Positions 1 to 8,752 of a stretch of 48,649 bases of DNA are shown here, piece by piece (positions within the stretch are counted from its first letter, which is position 1; every line of letters starts with the position of its first letter). The stretch comes from Chloroflexota bacterium (lineage in GTDB: Bacteria > Chloroflexota > Dehalococcoidia > FW602-bin16), in the NCBI GenBank assembly GCA_004297765.1, contig SCTZ01000246.1:1-48649 (forward strand), written 5' to 3'. The translations under genes and the position numbers were made by a program. The notes beneath the pieces were generated by a model. The model made no database searches. It saw nothing but the letters and a program-made list of their open reading frames with translations, and had not been told where the DNA came from.

Positions 1-1081
1 CGGCGACGCAACTGGGAAGAGCTGCCAGATTCAGCCGATCATAGCTCTCTGTCCAGCGCTCTGGCGGCTCCTGTGGACATTGGGAGAACTCCTGATGAAA
101 CGCAGCCAGGACGGAGCCCTCGTACAGGCGCAGCAACTTGGACGTCCCTCGAGTGCCGTCCGGGATCTCCGTGGAGGCCGTGCGGGCGAGCTCAACCGCG
201 GCCTCCGGGCGCATGCGGATGGATAGGAGATCGCGCAGCGGAAGCCCATTGCGTGGCAGACATGCGATAAACGGAACCCTCCGGGCCACCTGATCTCCAA
301 CCAGTCCGCGCTGGATGACGTGCTTCTGGTATCGGCTGAACGGGCTGCGAAAGTCGCGCAGGTACAGGGGATCGCCGTGGGCGGCCAGATCGAGTGAAAC
401 GGCTTCGCGCCCGGTGAGCGTGGAGCCGACGGCGAGGCCCGTGCTGACGACGGGCAGAACCGAGGAGATCGTGGCCTGCCGCATGATCTCGTGGCACAAG
501 AACTCCATGAGCAGTCCGAGCCCGGCGAAGCTGCGCGCTTTGTCGTCCGGGATGGCATCTCCAACGGGAGGATGCGGGCGAGCGTATTTCACCTCGAGAG
601 TCTTGCTGAGAGCGCCGAGCCCCAGCAGCTTCCGCGACAAGGTGCGGCCGTCTGGCACACGCCACACCAGGTGGTAGCCCTTTCCGGTCATGGTCGCCAC
701 GTAGGCGATTCCGAAGGCATGCAGCTTCGCCGTGATGCACTGGTAGACCGGTTCGAGCTTGGCGTAGGTGAGAGAGGGGTTGAGAAAAGCCTCACCGGGA
801 AAATCGACGTTCTGGTAGTCGACGTCCAGCACCACTACCGTGCTGTGGCTGTCCCACATCGAGCGCGAGCAATCCAGTCCTGATTCTAGAAGCTGGTCGA
901 GCTTGTTGCAGTCGAAGAGCTCCTTTCGCTCGCCAGTGTCGCTGTGCGACGTTGGTCCATAGCCAACCAGATACCTGGCGGTCAGCGCACGTGCATCAAC
1001 TGGCCCACCCCGACAGTAATCGTGGATACGGTCTTTGACCGCGGCGTCAGAATAGTAGTTCATGGCAGGTGGGAGAGACAT
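1..1081 (-). CDS. Primase-polymerase (AEP)-like protein, 3' end cut by window edge
   Basis: An open frame on the minus strand runs from a start near 1081 off the window edge, giving at least 360 codons without a stop. Two motifs resemble the archaeo-eukaryotic primase fold: a hydrophobic strand ending in D-V-D (D86 and D88, numbering from 1081) and, about 45 residues later, T-G-K-G-Y-H-L-V-W (H137), like the SGxGxH motif II. A third catalytic acidic residue was not identified with confidence. Family knowledge would give primer synthesis or DNA polymerisation; that role is inferred from two short motifs only. ATGs at 1081 and 1063 are both in frame and neither has a clear Shine-Dalgarno; an upstream in-frame stop limits the 5' end. 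No neighbouring replication genes are visible. An alternative is an uncharacterised conserved protein with chance motif similarity. Confidence 0.6.
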   Translation of the reverse strand, partial: MSLPPAMNYYSDAAVKDRIHDYCRGGPVDARALTARYLVGYGPTSHSDTGERKELFDCNKLDQLLESGLDCSRSMWDSHSTVVVLDVDYQNVDFPGEAFLNPSLTYAKLEPVYQCITAKLHAFGIAYVATMTGKGYHLVWRVPDGRTLSRKLLGLGALSKTLEVKYARPHPPVGDAIPDDKARSFAGLGLLMEFLCHEIMRQATISSVLPVVSTGLAVGSTLTGREAVSLDLAAHGDPLYLRDFRSPFSRYQKHVIQRGLVGDQVARRVPFIACLPRNGLPLRDLLSIRMRPEAAVELARTASTEIPDGTRGTSKLLRLYEGSVLAAFHQEFSQCPQEPPERWTESYDRLNLAALPSCVA

Positions 1082-1150
1082 CACCGTCACTATGGCGATC
1101 GCTCAAAGATAGGGGTATCCAAGGTGCGCGAATGCCAGACCTCTCCTTTC

Positions 1151-1159
1151 AGTATAGCA
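1151..1159 (-). promoter_or_regulatory. Candidate extended -10 for the primase-like gene
   Basis: On the minus strand the sequence reads TGCTATACT, an extended -10 element, about 70 bases upstream of the ATG at 1081. No convincing -35 was seen, as is common for extended -10 promoters. Confidence 0.35.
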
Positions 1160-1243
1160 TGGTATGCGGATGGTGAGTTGAGTCCTCGCCCATGCGTCGG
1201 CACGGACAGTGCAGTGCTTGAGTGAGAGGGGAGGTAAGCCGCC

Positions 1244-4021
1244 TTGATCAACGCTGAGGAGCGACCGTGGCCTGGCGTGCGGCCCAATATCGGGAAAGGC
1301 TCACACAACGGCTGGTACAGTCTCAGCTTGGAAGATATCTTCACGCGTCTCAGGGTTTCTCCGAGTACCGGACTGCGGACCGCCGAGGTTCCCCTCCGCC
1401 AGCAACAGTACGGTTACAACCTGTTTGGAGACATCGAAGCTCGCAATGTCTGGCAACTCCTTCTTCAACAGTTCAAGAGCATCGTAGTGCTTCTGTTGAT
1501 CATCGCGACTGTGATCTCCTGGTTTCTTGGCGAGTACCTGGACTCGGCCGCGATCGCGGCCGCGTTGATCCTAAATGCTCTGTTTGGCTTTGTGACCGAG
1601 GCACGGGCCGAAAGCGCGCTGCTGGCGCTAAAGCGGTTGGCTGTTCCGACGGCGCGTGTGCGGCGGGGTGGGGAGGAGCAGGAGATCGCGGCCACGGACC
1701 TCGTTCCAGGCGACATCGTGATCCTGACGCCGGGATCCCTGGTTCCGGCCGACGGTCGGCTGATCGAGTCCCATGGGCTTCTCGTCGAGGAGGCAGCGCT
1801 CACGGGGGAGAGCGCTCCTATTGCCAAGAGCCTGGACATTCTCCCTCCCGAGGCGCCCCTGGCGGAGCGGTCCAACATGGTGTATCTCGGAACCGCTGTC
1901 GCAGGCGGCAACGCAGTTGCCGTCATCACGGCCACGGGGCAGTCTACAGAACTGGGGCACATCGGCCGTCTTGTCGCGGCGATCCCGCGGGAGGAAACGC
2001 CACTGTCCAGGGCAGTGGAGGGGTTAGGACGACAGCTCATCTGGATTATCCTGGTCGTCTCGGCACTGGTGATCGGCATCGGGGTACTGCATGCGGAGCC
2101 GATCGGACTCATGCTGCGCACCGGAATCAGTCTGGCCATCGCCGCGGTGCCGGAGGGGTTGCCGGCCGTGACGACGATTGCCCTTGCTCTGGGACTCCGC
2201 CAGTTGGTGCGGCGCAATTGCGTGGTCCGTCGACTGTCCTCGGTCGAGACTCTGGGCTCCACCACCGTCATCTGCACGGATAAGACTGGCACGCTTACGA
2301 CCAATATGATGACCGTTCGTGAGCTTTGGCTGCCGCCAGATCGCCGGATCCATGTGACGGGGGCGGGCTACGAGCCCGCCGGCCAATTTCTCAGCGATGA
2401 CCAGGAGATAGATCCTCGCCGTGATCGACGGCTGAGTATGGCGCTACGTGTAGGCACTTTGTGCAACAACGCGACGCTGGAACACGATCCCCAAGTCGGC
2501 TGGCATATTCACGGTGATCCCAGTGAGGCGGCGCTGATCGTGGCCGCCCAGAAGGCCGGGCTGGACCACGCCCAACTGGTCCATGAATTCCCGCGCGAGG
2601 CCGAGGAGCCATTCAACGAGCGAGCCAAGCGAATGGCAACAGTGCATCGCATGCCGAAAGGGGGTTCCCTGGTGTGCGTCAAAGGGGCGCCCCAGGTTGT
2701 GGTGCCTCTCTGCCGCACCCAGTTGATCGATGACTCTAGGATCCCTGTCACGCATGCAGATCGGGAACACGCCCTTCGGCAGAATGATGCATTGGCGCAG
2801 CGCGGCTTGCGAGTCCTCTGCTTGGCGTACCGCATCGCTGCCGAGAGGATCGATGTAGTGGATGCCGAGCGAGACCTGTGTTTTGTCGGGCTCGTCGGCA
2901 TTGCGGACCCTCCTCGGACGGACGCGGGGGCAGCTGTCGAGCAATGCGGGCGCGCAGGGATCCGAGTGGTGATGATCACGGGCGATCAGAAGGCCACCGC
3001 CTGCGCTATTGCTCGGGAGTTGGGGATGCTGGGCAATGGTGAGCCTATTGCCCTCGAGCCAAGGCAACTGCTTGGGTTGAACTCGGGGCGCCAGCTACCG
3101 GAGCTTGCGCGGGTGAACGTCTTCGCGCGTGTGAGCCCAGAGGATAAGCTGTCGATCGTGCGTGCTCTGCAGCGCAACGGCGAGGTGGTGGCGGTGACGG
3201 GCGATGGCGTCAACGATGCCCTGGCTCTGAAAGCCGCCGACATCGGTATCGCTATCGGGCGCGGAGCGGCGGACGTAGCCAAAGAGGCTGCCGACCTGAT
3301 CATTACCGATGAGCGACTGTCAACCATCGTGACCTCGATTCGCCAGGGACGCATCATCTACGACAATATCCGGCGCGCCATTCGCTTCCTCCTGACGGCC
3401 AGCTTTAGTACTATCCTGGCTATCTTGTTGGGAATCGTTTTCGAGCTTGGCCTACCCTTGCTGCCATTGCAGATTCTCTGGCTGAACCTAGTGGTGCACG
3501 TCTTCCCGGCCATGGCTCTCACCATGGAGCGCGGGGAGCATGGTCTGATGGAGCGCCCGCCACGATCGCCCGGTGAACCCATTCTTACAGTCGGGTTGCT
3601 GGGGTCGATTCTGTGGCGTAGCCTTCTAATCGCCGCGACGTCGATGGTCGCATTCGCTTGGTCGCGTCTGGGTTCGCCCACCCACGAGGCTGGCTCTACC
3701 GTTGCTTTTGCCGCGCTATCCCTTGCCCTGCTCCTCCACGTGTTCAACCTGCGCTCAGAGCGCTCGATGTTTCTCGGCGAGCTTCCAGCGACGAATCGCT
3801 ATCTCTGGCTTGTGGTTGCCGTTACGCTGGGGCTGCAGTTGTCGGGCGTCTATCTGCCCCCGTTGCAGACCGTGTTGCGAACGCGCCCTCTCAGTTTGCT
3901 GGACTGGGCAGTGGTGGGCGGTTGCAGCATCCTATCCCTGGTCCTGGTGGAAGTGGTGAAACTCTGGACATGTAGCCGGACCGTAGCCTGTCCTCCCAGG
4001 CAGGTGCCGCCGGCGGACTGA
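1244..4021 (+). CDS. P-type cation-transporting ATPase (IIA, Ca2+-pump-like)
   Basis: This 925-residue membrane pump has the full P-type ATPase layout: N-terminal cation-ATPase domain (about 20-75), actuator loop with T187-G-E-S190, ion-site helix P303-E-G-L-P, phosphorylation motif D346-K-T-G-T, hinge motif G-D654-G-V-N-D658, and a C-terminal membrane block. The PEGLP motif and overall order match the SERCA/PMCA-like type II pumps that use ATP to move Ca2+ (or Mn2+/Mg2+) across the cytoplasmic membrane. The exact ion cannot be fixed by eye. Translation starts at a TTG preceded by a strong purine-rich site (gaggggaggtaag). Length is normal for the family. It stands alone, with a palindromic repeat element right after its stop codon. 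Confidence 0.95.
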   Translation: MINAEERPWPGVRPNIGKGSHNGWYSLSLEDIFTRLRVSPSTGLRTAEVPLRQQQYGYNLFGDIEARNVWQLLLQQFKSIVVLLLIIATVISWFLGEYLDSAAIAAALILNALFGFVTEARAESALLALKRLAVPTARVRRGGEEQEIAATDLVPGDIVILTPGSLVPADGRLIESHGLLVEEAALTGESAPIAKSLDILPPEAPLAERSNMVYLGTAVAGGNAVAVITATGQSTELGHIGRLVAAIPREETPLSRAVEGLGRQLIWIILVVSALVIGIGVLHAEPIGLMLRTGISLAIAAVPEGLPAVTTIALALGLRQLVRRNCVVRRLSSVETLGSTTVICTDKTGTLTTNMMTVRELWLPPDRRIHVTGAGYEPAGQFLSDDQEIDPRRDRRLSMALRVGTLCNNATLEHDPQVGWHIHGDPSEAALIVAAQKAGLDHAQLVHEFPREAEEPFNERAKRMATVHRMPKGGSLVCVKGAPQVVVPLCRTQLIDDSRIPVTHADREHALRQNDALAQRGLRVLCLAYRIAAERIDVVDAERDLCFVGLVGIADPPRTDAGAAVEQCGRAGIRVVMITGDQKATACAIARELGMLGNGEPIALEPRQLLGLNSGRQLPELARVNVFARVSPEDKLSIVRALQRNGEVVAVTGDGVNDALALKAADIGIAIGRGAADVAKEAADLIITDERLSTIVTSIRQGRIIYDNIRRAIRFLLTASFSTILAILLGIVFELGLPLLPLQILWLNLVVHVFPAMALTMERGEHGLMERPPRSPGEPILTVGLLGSILWRSLLIAATSMVAFAWSRLGSPTHEAGSTVAFAALSLALLLHVFNLRSERSMFLGELPATNRYLWLVVAVTLGLQLSGVYLPPLQTVLRTRPLSLLDWAVVGGCSILSLVLVEVVKLWTCSRTVACPPRQVPPAD

Positions 4022-4024
4022 TTG

Positions 4025-4110
4025 AGACCTAGTCATAGACCGGGGCTGGTCCTGGGAGCGCGGGCGTCTCGCCCGCGCTCCCAGGATGCCTCGCCCTGCA
4101 ATCATGATCA
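4025..4110. repeat. AGACCTNGTCAT-type palindromic element, copy 1
   Basis: A perfect 16-bp inverted repeat (4051-4066 and 4070-4085, loop TCT) begins CCTGGGAGCGCGGGCG. It is preceded by AGACCTAGTCAT, the same end sequence as the copy at 7579. It lies 30 bases after the ATPase stop codon and may also act as a transcription terminator. The right boundary is uncertain. Confidence 0.7.
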
Positions 4111-4202
4111 TACTCGACTGACTGCAGCGGCCGCAGGGCGCCCAGCCTACGGTGTGGGAGGGTGCGGACGCACGGTAGACATTCGGCTGCGCCGGGGAAT
4201 CG

Positions 4203-4211
4203 TGCTATAAT
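4203..4211 (+). promoter_or_regulatory. Extended -10 promoter of lon
   Basis: The sequence TGCTATAAT is a consensus extended -10 (TGn plus TATAAT) 126 bases upstream of the lon ATG. No good -35 is present at 16-18 bp. No CIRCE (HrcA) inverted repeat was found between here and the gene. Confidence 0.6.
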
Positions 4212-4336
4212 GGGACCGTGACTAGACAGACCCCGTCTACGCCTTGCGTGACGCCACTTTCAACTCCCAGATCAAAGCGCCCAATCACCACCGATGCTGA
4301 CGGTGAAACCTTATCAGGCAGAGGGAGAGTGTAGCC

Positions 4337-6730
4337 ATGCTTCCATCCGACCAGGGACAGCCATCCAGCGGCGCCGGCCACTCGGATGGCCACGACGTGC
4401 CTCCGGAGCTAGCCGTTTTCCCGGCTAAAGATGTCGTGCTGTTCCCTTTGATGATGGTCCCCTTGAGCATTGTGGACCCCAAGCTGGTACAACTGGGCAG
4501 CGAGGCATCTGCCGATCGCAAGATGATCGGTCTCTTCGCTCAACGCAACCAGGAAGAAGGCCCCACTCCCGATAACCTCTACTCGGTGGGGACGGCGGCT
4601 CGCATCGAGCGCATGCTACGATTGCCAGATGGCTCGCTGCAGGTGTTGCTGCACGGCGTGGCGCGGATCAGGCTGATCGAAATAACCGACACCGAACCAT
4701 ATTCCAAGGGGCGGGTCGAAGTTCTGGAGGATGTGCCTGCCGACGACAGTCTGGAGTCGCAGGCGCTCCAGCGCAATCTTCTGTCCCTGTTCCAGAAGAT
4801 CGTCTCGCTCTCACCGAACCTGCCCGAAGAGGTCGGCGCCGCGGCCGCCAGTATCACGTCAGCAGGGCGGCTCTGCGACTTCGTGGCAACTGGCCTTAAT
4901 CTGACTCCCGCCGAAAGGCAGGATCTGCTGGAGACCCTGGACGTTCTCGAGCGGCTGCGCAAGCTGACTGGCTACGCGAACAAGGAGCTGGACATTCTGG
5001 AGATCGGCAGTCGCATTCAGTCCCAGATGAAGGAGCAAGTAGACAAAGCGCAGCGCGAATACATGCTGCGTCAGCAGTTGCGTGCCATCCAGCAAGAGCT
5101 AGGCGAGGTTGATGAGCGAAGTGCTGAGATAAAACAGCTACGTGAGAAGCTCCAGTCGGCCGGCTTGTCCGAAGAGGCCCAGACCGAGGTGGAGCGTGAG
5201 ATCCAACGCCTCGAAAGCATGCCGAAGGGCTCGCCCGAGGAGGGCATGGTTCGGACGTACCTGGAGTGGATGCTTTCCCTGCCCTGGTCGAAGAGCACGG
5301 TCGACATCATCGACATCGAGCGCGCCGCCGTCATCCTCGACGAGGATCACTACGACCTGGAGAAGGTCAAGGAGCGCATTCTCGAATACCTGGCTGTCAG
5401 CAAGCTACGCAAAGAAATCAAAGGGCCCATCCTCTGCTTCGCCGGACCTCCCGGCGTGGGCAAGACGTCGCTGGGACAATCGATTGCGCGGGCTCTGGGA
5501 CGAAACTTCATCAGGATGTCCCTTGGGGGCATTAGAGACGAAGCCGAGATCCGAGGGCATCGCCGTACCTATATCGGCGCTATGCCCGGCCGCATCATCC
5601 AAGGCATTCGCCGAGCTGGAAGCAACAACCCGGTCTTCATGCTCGATGAGGTAGACAAGTTGGCTGTTGGTATCCAGGGGGATCCTGCCGCGGCCCTTCT
5701 CGAGGTGCTCGACCCGGCCCAGAACGGCGCATTTGTCGATCTCTATCTCGGCGTTCCCTTCGACCTATCGCAGGTGATTTTCATCGCGACCGCCAACGTT
5801 CTCGACGCGATTCCGCCGGCTCTGCGGGATCGAATGGAGGTCATGACCATCGCCGGCTACACGGACCAAGAGAAGCTGCATATCGCTGAGCGATACCTGG
5901 TTCCTCGCCAGATACGCGAAAACGGGCTGACCGCGGAGGACGTGGAGATCAGGCCGGATGCTCTCATGGGGATCATCGAGGACTACACCCGTGAGGCCGG
6001 GGTGCGGAACCTGGAGCGCGAGATCGCATCCGTGTGCCGCAAGGTGGCGCGCAAGATAGCGAAAGAGGGCGGCCGGGTGATCGTCAATCGCGACGACCTG
6101 GAGACATACCTTGGACCGCGTCGGCTCAGGCACGAGGTTATCGAGGAAGCAGATGAGATTGGGGTAGCCACAGGGATGGCCTGGACGCCGGTTGGCGGAG
6201 ACATCCTGTTCGTCGAAGCGACCGTGGTTCCGGGGCGCGGACATCTGACGCTCACGGGTCAACTGGGCGATGTGATGAAGGAGTCTGCCCAGGCCGCCCT
6301 GACCTACGCGCGCTCCCGCGCGCAATCCCTAAATGTACCCGAAGGCTTCTACGAGAAGAGTGACATTCACATTCACGTGCCCGCAGGCGCTGTTCCAAAG
6401 GATGGCCCGTCCGCGGGGGTCACGATGGGGGTCGCGCTGATCTCCGCCATCTCCAGACAGCGGATCAGGAAGGATGTCGCCATGACGGGAGAGATCACTT
6501 TGCGAGGCAAGGTGCTGCCCGTGGGGGGAATCAAGGAGAAGGTGCTAGCTGCCCACAGAGCACGCGTACGGACGGTCGTCCTCCCTAAGGATAACGAGAA
6601 GGACCTGACCGAGGTACCGGATCACGTGCGAAACGAGCTCGATTTCGTACCGGTCGGCCATATGGATCAAGTGCTGCCGGTCGTTCTCCTGGCGAAACAG
6701 GGGACCGAGACCGTTGTGTCGGGAGCATGA
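4337..6730 (+). CDS. lon: ATP-dependent protease Lon (LonA type)
   Basis: Lon is the cytosolic AAA+ protease that unfolds and degrades damaged and regulatory proteins. The 797-residue protein has the N-terminal substrate-binding domain (about 25-225), a coiled-coil linker, the AAA+ module with Walker A G370-P-P-G-V-G-K376 and Walker B with D437-E438, and a C-terminal protease domain. The catalytic Ser lies in D-G-P-S692 and the catalytic Lys is the second Lys of G-G-I-K-E-K735, giving the usual spacing of the Ser-Lys dyad. Start is ATG 4337, with gagggaga about 10 bases upstream. The gene is transcribed from its own extended -10 promoter through a roughly 120-base leader. Length is typical for LonA. 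Confidence 0.98.
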   Translation: MLPSDQGQPSSGAGHSDGHDVPPELAVFPAKDVVLFPLMMVPLSIVDPKLVQLGSEASADRKMIGLFAQRNQEEGPTPDNLYSVGTAARIERMLRLPDGSLQVLLHGVARIRLIEITDTEPYSKGRVEVLEDVPADDSLESQALQRNLLSLFQKIVSLSPNLPEEVGAAAASITSAGRLCDFVATGLNLTPAERQDLLETLDVLERLRKLTGYANKELDILEIGSRIQSQMKEQVDKAQREYMLRQQLRAIQQELGEVDERSAEIKQLREKLQSAGLSEEAQTEVEREIQRLESMPKGSPEEGMVRTYLEWMLSLPWSKSTVDIIDIERAAVILDEDHYDLEKVKERILEYLAVSKLRKEIKGPILCFAGPPGVGKTSLGQSIARALGRNFIRMSLGGIRDEAEIRGHRRTYIGAMPGRIIQGIRRAGSNNPVFMLDEVDKLAVGIQGDPAAALLEVLDPAQNGAFVDLYLGVPFDLSQVIFIATANVLDAIPPALRDRMEVMTIAGYTDQEKLHIAERYLVPRQIRENGLTAEDVEIRPDALMGIIEDYTREAGVRNLEREIASVCRKVARKIAKEGGRVIVNRDDLETYLGPRRLRHEVIEEADEIGVATGMAWTPVGGDILFVEATVVPGRGHLTLTGQLGDVMKESAQAALTYARSRAQSLNVPEGFYEKSDIHIHVPAGAVPKDGPSAGVTMGVALISAISRQRIRKDVAMTGEITLRGKVLPVGGIKEKVLAAHRARVRTVVLPKDNEKDLTEVPDHVRNELDFVPVGHMDQVLPVVLLAKQGTETVVSGA

Positions 6731-6825
6731 GAGACCGAGTCCTGGGACCTTATCCCAGACCTTGGCGCGCCGTGCTCTCCGTTCATCTCGGGAGACCTTC
6801 ACGCAGGTAGTCTAGACGAGGGTTC

Positions 6826-7536
6826 ATGGGAACACCTACCATACTGGCGGTCGATGACGAGGAGAAGATCCTCGGTATCTATCAGACACACCTGACGGAG
6901 CAGGGCTACAGCGTTCGGACGGCATCATCTGGTGAGGAAGCGCTACTCCTGGCTCGGAAGCATAAGCCTGACCTGGTCATCCTGGATCTGATGTTGCCGG
7001 GGCTGAGCGGCTTCGACGTGTGCGAGCAACTAAGGCAGTCGTCCTCCGTGCCGATCATCGTGGTCAGCGCCAAAGGACAGGACCGCGACAAGGTGGAGGC
7101 GCTGGACCTTGGCGCCGACGATTACCTGGTCAAGCCCTTCAGCACGAACGAGTTGACGGCCCGTGTCCGAGCCGTCCTCCGGCGCATCTCGTCCCACCGC
7201 TCGCAGGGAGTCCCATCGCCGCCGAACGTGCGAGTTGGGAAGCTCCACATCGATTTCACTCTGGAAACGGTGACCATCGACGGAAAGCCGGTGCGTCTCT
7301 CGCCGACGGAGTATTGTCTGCTCCGCGTGCTCGCTGTGAATGCCGGGACACTGCTTACCCATAGCACGTTGCTGCGACTGGTTTGGGGGGCAGAGTATCG
7401 CGACGAGGTGCACTACCTGCGGGTCTTCATTCGCCGACTCCGACTGAAGATAGAGTCCGACCCGGAGCATCCTCGCTACATTATCACCGAGCCACGGGCT
7501 GGTTACCGCTTCGATCCCGATCCGTCTCCTCCGTGA
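6826..7536 (+). CDS. OmpR/PhoB-family response regulator
   Basis: A 236-residue DNA-binding response regulator. The receiver domain (1-120) has the acidic pair D10-D11, phospho-acceptor D54, S81 at the switch position and K103. A winged-helix Trans_reg_C domain follows (about 135-233). Phosphorylation by a sensor kinase should activate binding to promoter DNA. No histidine kinase gene lies beside it, so it is an orphan within this window. It follows lon by 95 bases and could be co-transcribed with it, although it ends at a repeat-filled gap facing a second, convergent regulator of the same family. Confidence 0.93.
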   Translation: MGTPTILAVDDEEKILGIYQTHLTEQGYSVRTASSGEEALLLARKHKPDLVILDLMLPGLSGFDVCEQLRQSSSVPIIVVSAKGQDRDKVEALDLGADDYLVKPFSTNELTARVRAVLRRISSHRSQGVPSPPNVRVGKLHIDFTLETVTIDGKPVRLSPTEYCLLRVLAVNAGTLLTHSTLLRLVWGAEYRDEVHYLRVFIRRLRLKIESDPEHPRYIITEPRAGYRFDPDPSPP

Positions 7537-7578
7537 AAGTCGGGATAGCCCCCTGTGTAGCTGCTCGTGACCTAACCA

Positions 7579-7690
7579 AGACCTGGTCATAATTGTGAGA
7601 GACAGCGCTGCCTGGGAGCGCCCGCCTGAGGGGGGCGCTCCCAGGACCCGCCTTCGCAGTCTGCACCGACCGTGATTAATGACCAGGTCT
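7579..7690. repeat. MITE-like element with 12-bp terminal inverted repeats (AGACCTGGTCAT family, copy 2)
   Basis: The element starts with AGACCTGGTCAT and ends with its exact reverse complement ATGACCAGGTCT. Inside is a hairpin (7611-7645) with stems CCTGGGAGCGCCC / GGGGCGCTCCCAGG. Related sequences occur at 4025 and 13193. It codes for nothing and sits between two convergent genes. Confidence 0.8.
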
Positions 7691-7703
7691 CACCCAAACT
7701 GCG

Positions 7704-7791
7704 AAAACGTGCGAATCGGTCGGATCGGTCCGATCGGACGGATCGGTCGGATTCGGCGGGCACGTGTCAGTTCATCGGTCACGGACCACTA
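7704..7791. repeat. TAGTG/GGATCGGTC repeat element, copy 1
   Basis: The core is a run of alternating GGTCGGATC / GGTCCGATC units flanked by AAACGTGC on one side and GTTCATCGGTCACGGACCACTA on the other, read on the plus strand. It matches, in reverse orientation, the copy at 31071-31191. Its right end supplies the TAG stop codon of the response regulator at 7789-8517. The left boundary is unclear because it abuts the preceding element. Confidence 0.75.
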
Positions 7792-8517
7792 CGGTTGCTC
7801 CATGCTACCAGCCATCGGCGCTCGTTCGAGTTCCCTGAACCGATAACCTATGCCGCGCTCGTTGAGGATGTACTGGGGGTGTTTGGGGTCCTCCTCGATC
7901 TTCTGTCGCAGGTAGGTAATGTAAAGGCGCACGTAGTGGTCTTCCTCTCGATACTCCTGTCCCCAGACCTTGGCCAGCAGCGTTTCGTGCGTGAGGACGC
8001 GCCCGGCGTTGCTTACCAGATGGTAGAGCAGGCGGTATTCGGTGGGACGCAGGGGCACCGGCTTGCCGCGCACGATCACCTCGCGCCGGGCGAAGTCGAT
8101 GGTCAGTCCCTGGTCGACAACGATCTCCGTCTTGGGAGCCGGCGCTGGCATGTCAGCTCGGCGCAGCAGAGCCCGCACGCGGGACACCAACTCCCGGTTG
8201 CCGAAGGGCTTCGTGATGTAGTCGTCCGCGCCGAGCTCTAACCCGCGTACGCGGTCGACCTCCTCCCCTTTGACGGTCAGCATGATCACCGGGATGGTCG
8301 AGACCTCACGGATGCGCTTGAGCGTCTCGAAGCCGTCCAGTTCGGGCATCATGACGTCCAGAATGGTCAGATCGGGCAGTTCCTCTGTGAGCTTGCGCAG
8401 CGCCTCATAGCCATCCGAGGCGGTGCACACGCGGAAACCCTCAAGCTCCAGATTCAGCCTCACGACGTGCACGATCCTGGGCTCGTCGTCTACCACCAAG
8501 ATCGTTTTCTCTTGCAA
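7789..8517 (-). CDS. OmpR/PhoB-family response regulator
   Basis: A 242-residue regulator with receiver residues D10-D11, D54, T81 and K103, then a winged-helix DNA-binding domain (about 135-230). The start is a TTG at 8517 with AAGGGGG about 8 bases upstream; no ATG fits the receiver N-terminus better. The last codon is followed by a TAG that belongs to the end of a palindromic repeat element, so the C-terminal tail (about 10 residues after the domain) may have been set by that insertion. No sensor kinase is adjacent. It is divergent from the sigma-factor operon, with a gap of about 235 bases. Confidence 0.93.
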   Translation of the reverse strand: MQEKTILVVDDEPRIVHVVRLNLELEGFRVCTASDGYEALRKLTEELPDLTILDVMMPELDGFETLKRIREVSTIPVIMLTVKGEEVDRVRGLELGADDYITKPFGNRELVSRVRALLRRADMPAPAPKTEIVVDQGLTIDFARREVIVRGKPVPLRPTEYRLLYHLVSNAGRVLTHETLLAKVWGQEYREEDHYVRLYITYLRQKIEEDPKHPQYILNERGIGYRFRELERAPMAGSMEQP

Positions 8518-8603
8518 CTGTGCGCCCCCTTGTATGATAGGTCTGGTGCGCGGGCAAATGAATCATAGCTTTCCGCGTCATTGCGGTCAAGACTAGAGGT
8601 CTC

Positions 8604-8633
8604 AAGTACTATCATCATGTGACCAGAGTACTT
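8604..8633. promoter_or_regulatory. Inverted repeat AAGTACT-N16-AGTACTT, possible operator
   Basis: Two 7-bp arms (8604-8610 and 8627-8633) form a perfect inverted repeat in the divergent region between the response regulator and the ECF sigma operon. The spacing resembles a dimer-binding operator. No experimental or comparative support is available here. Confidence 0.3.
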
Positions 8634-8752
8634 TGGCGGAACTATTTTCCTATTGCGGGAGCAGTCCCAAATGCACTAGGCTGACATTGACGACGGGACC
8701 TGAGATCTGGACTGGCGGCCCGGATCTCGTAGCCGGATCGAGGAACCACAGC

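Noticed and set aside
944..1225. Plus-strand small frame upstream of the ATPase
   Set aside because: It is largely antisense to the primase-like gene and has no recognisable product.
4212..4336. CIRCE heat-shock element before lon
   Set aside because: No GCACTC-N-GAGTGC-type inverted repeat is present in the leader.
7690..7780. CRISPR-like array from repeated GGATCGGTC units
   Set aside because: Units are adjacent without spacers, palindromic and part of a dispersed element with inverted ends; no cas genes are present.
7672..8241. Plus-strand open frame opposite the response regulator
   Set aside because: It is antisense to a clear regulator and its N-terminus is translated repeat sequence.
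8633..8752. Extended N-terminus of the sigma factor from TTG 8633
   Set aside because: The 40 extra residues show no sigma-factor similarity, and ATG 8753 has a ribosome site.
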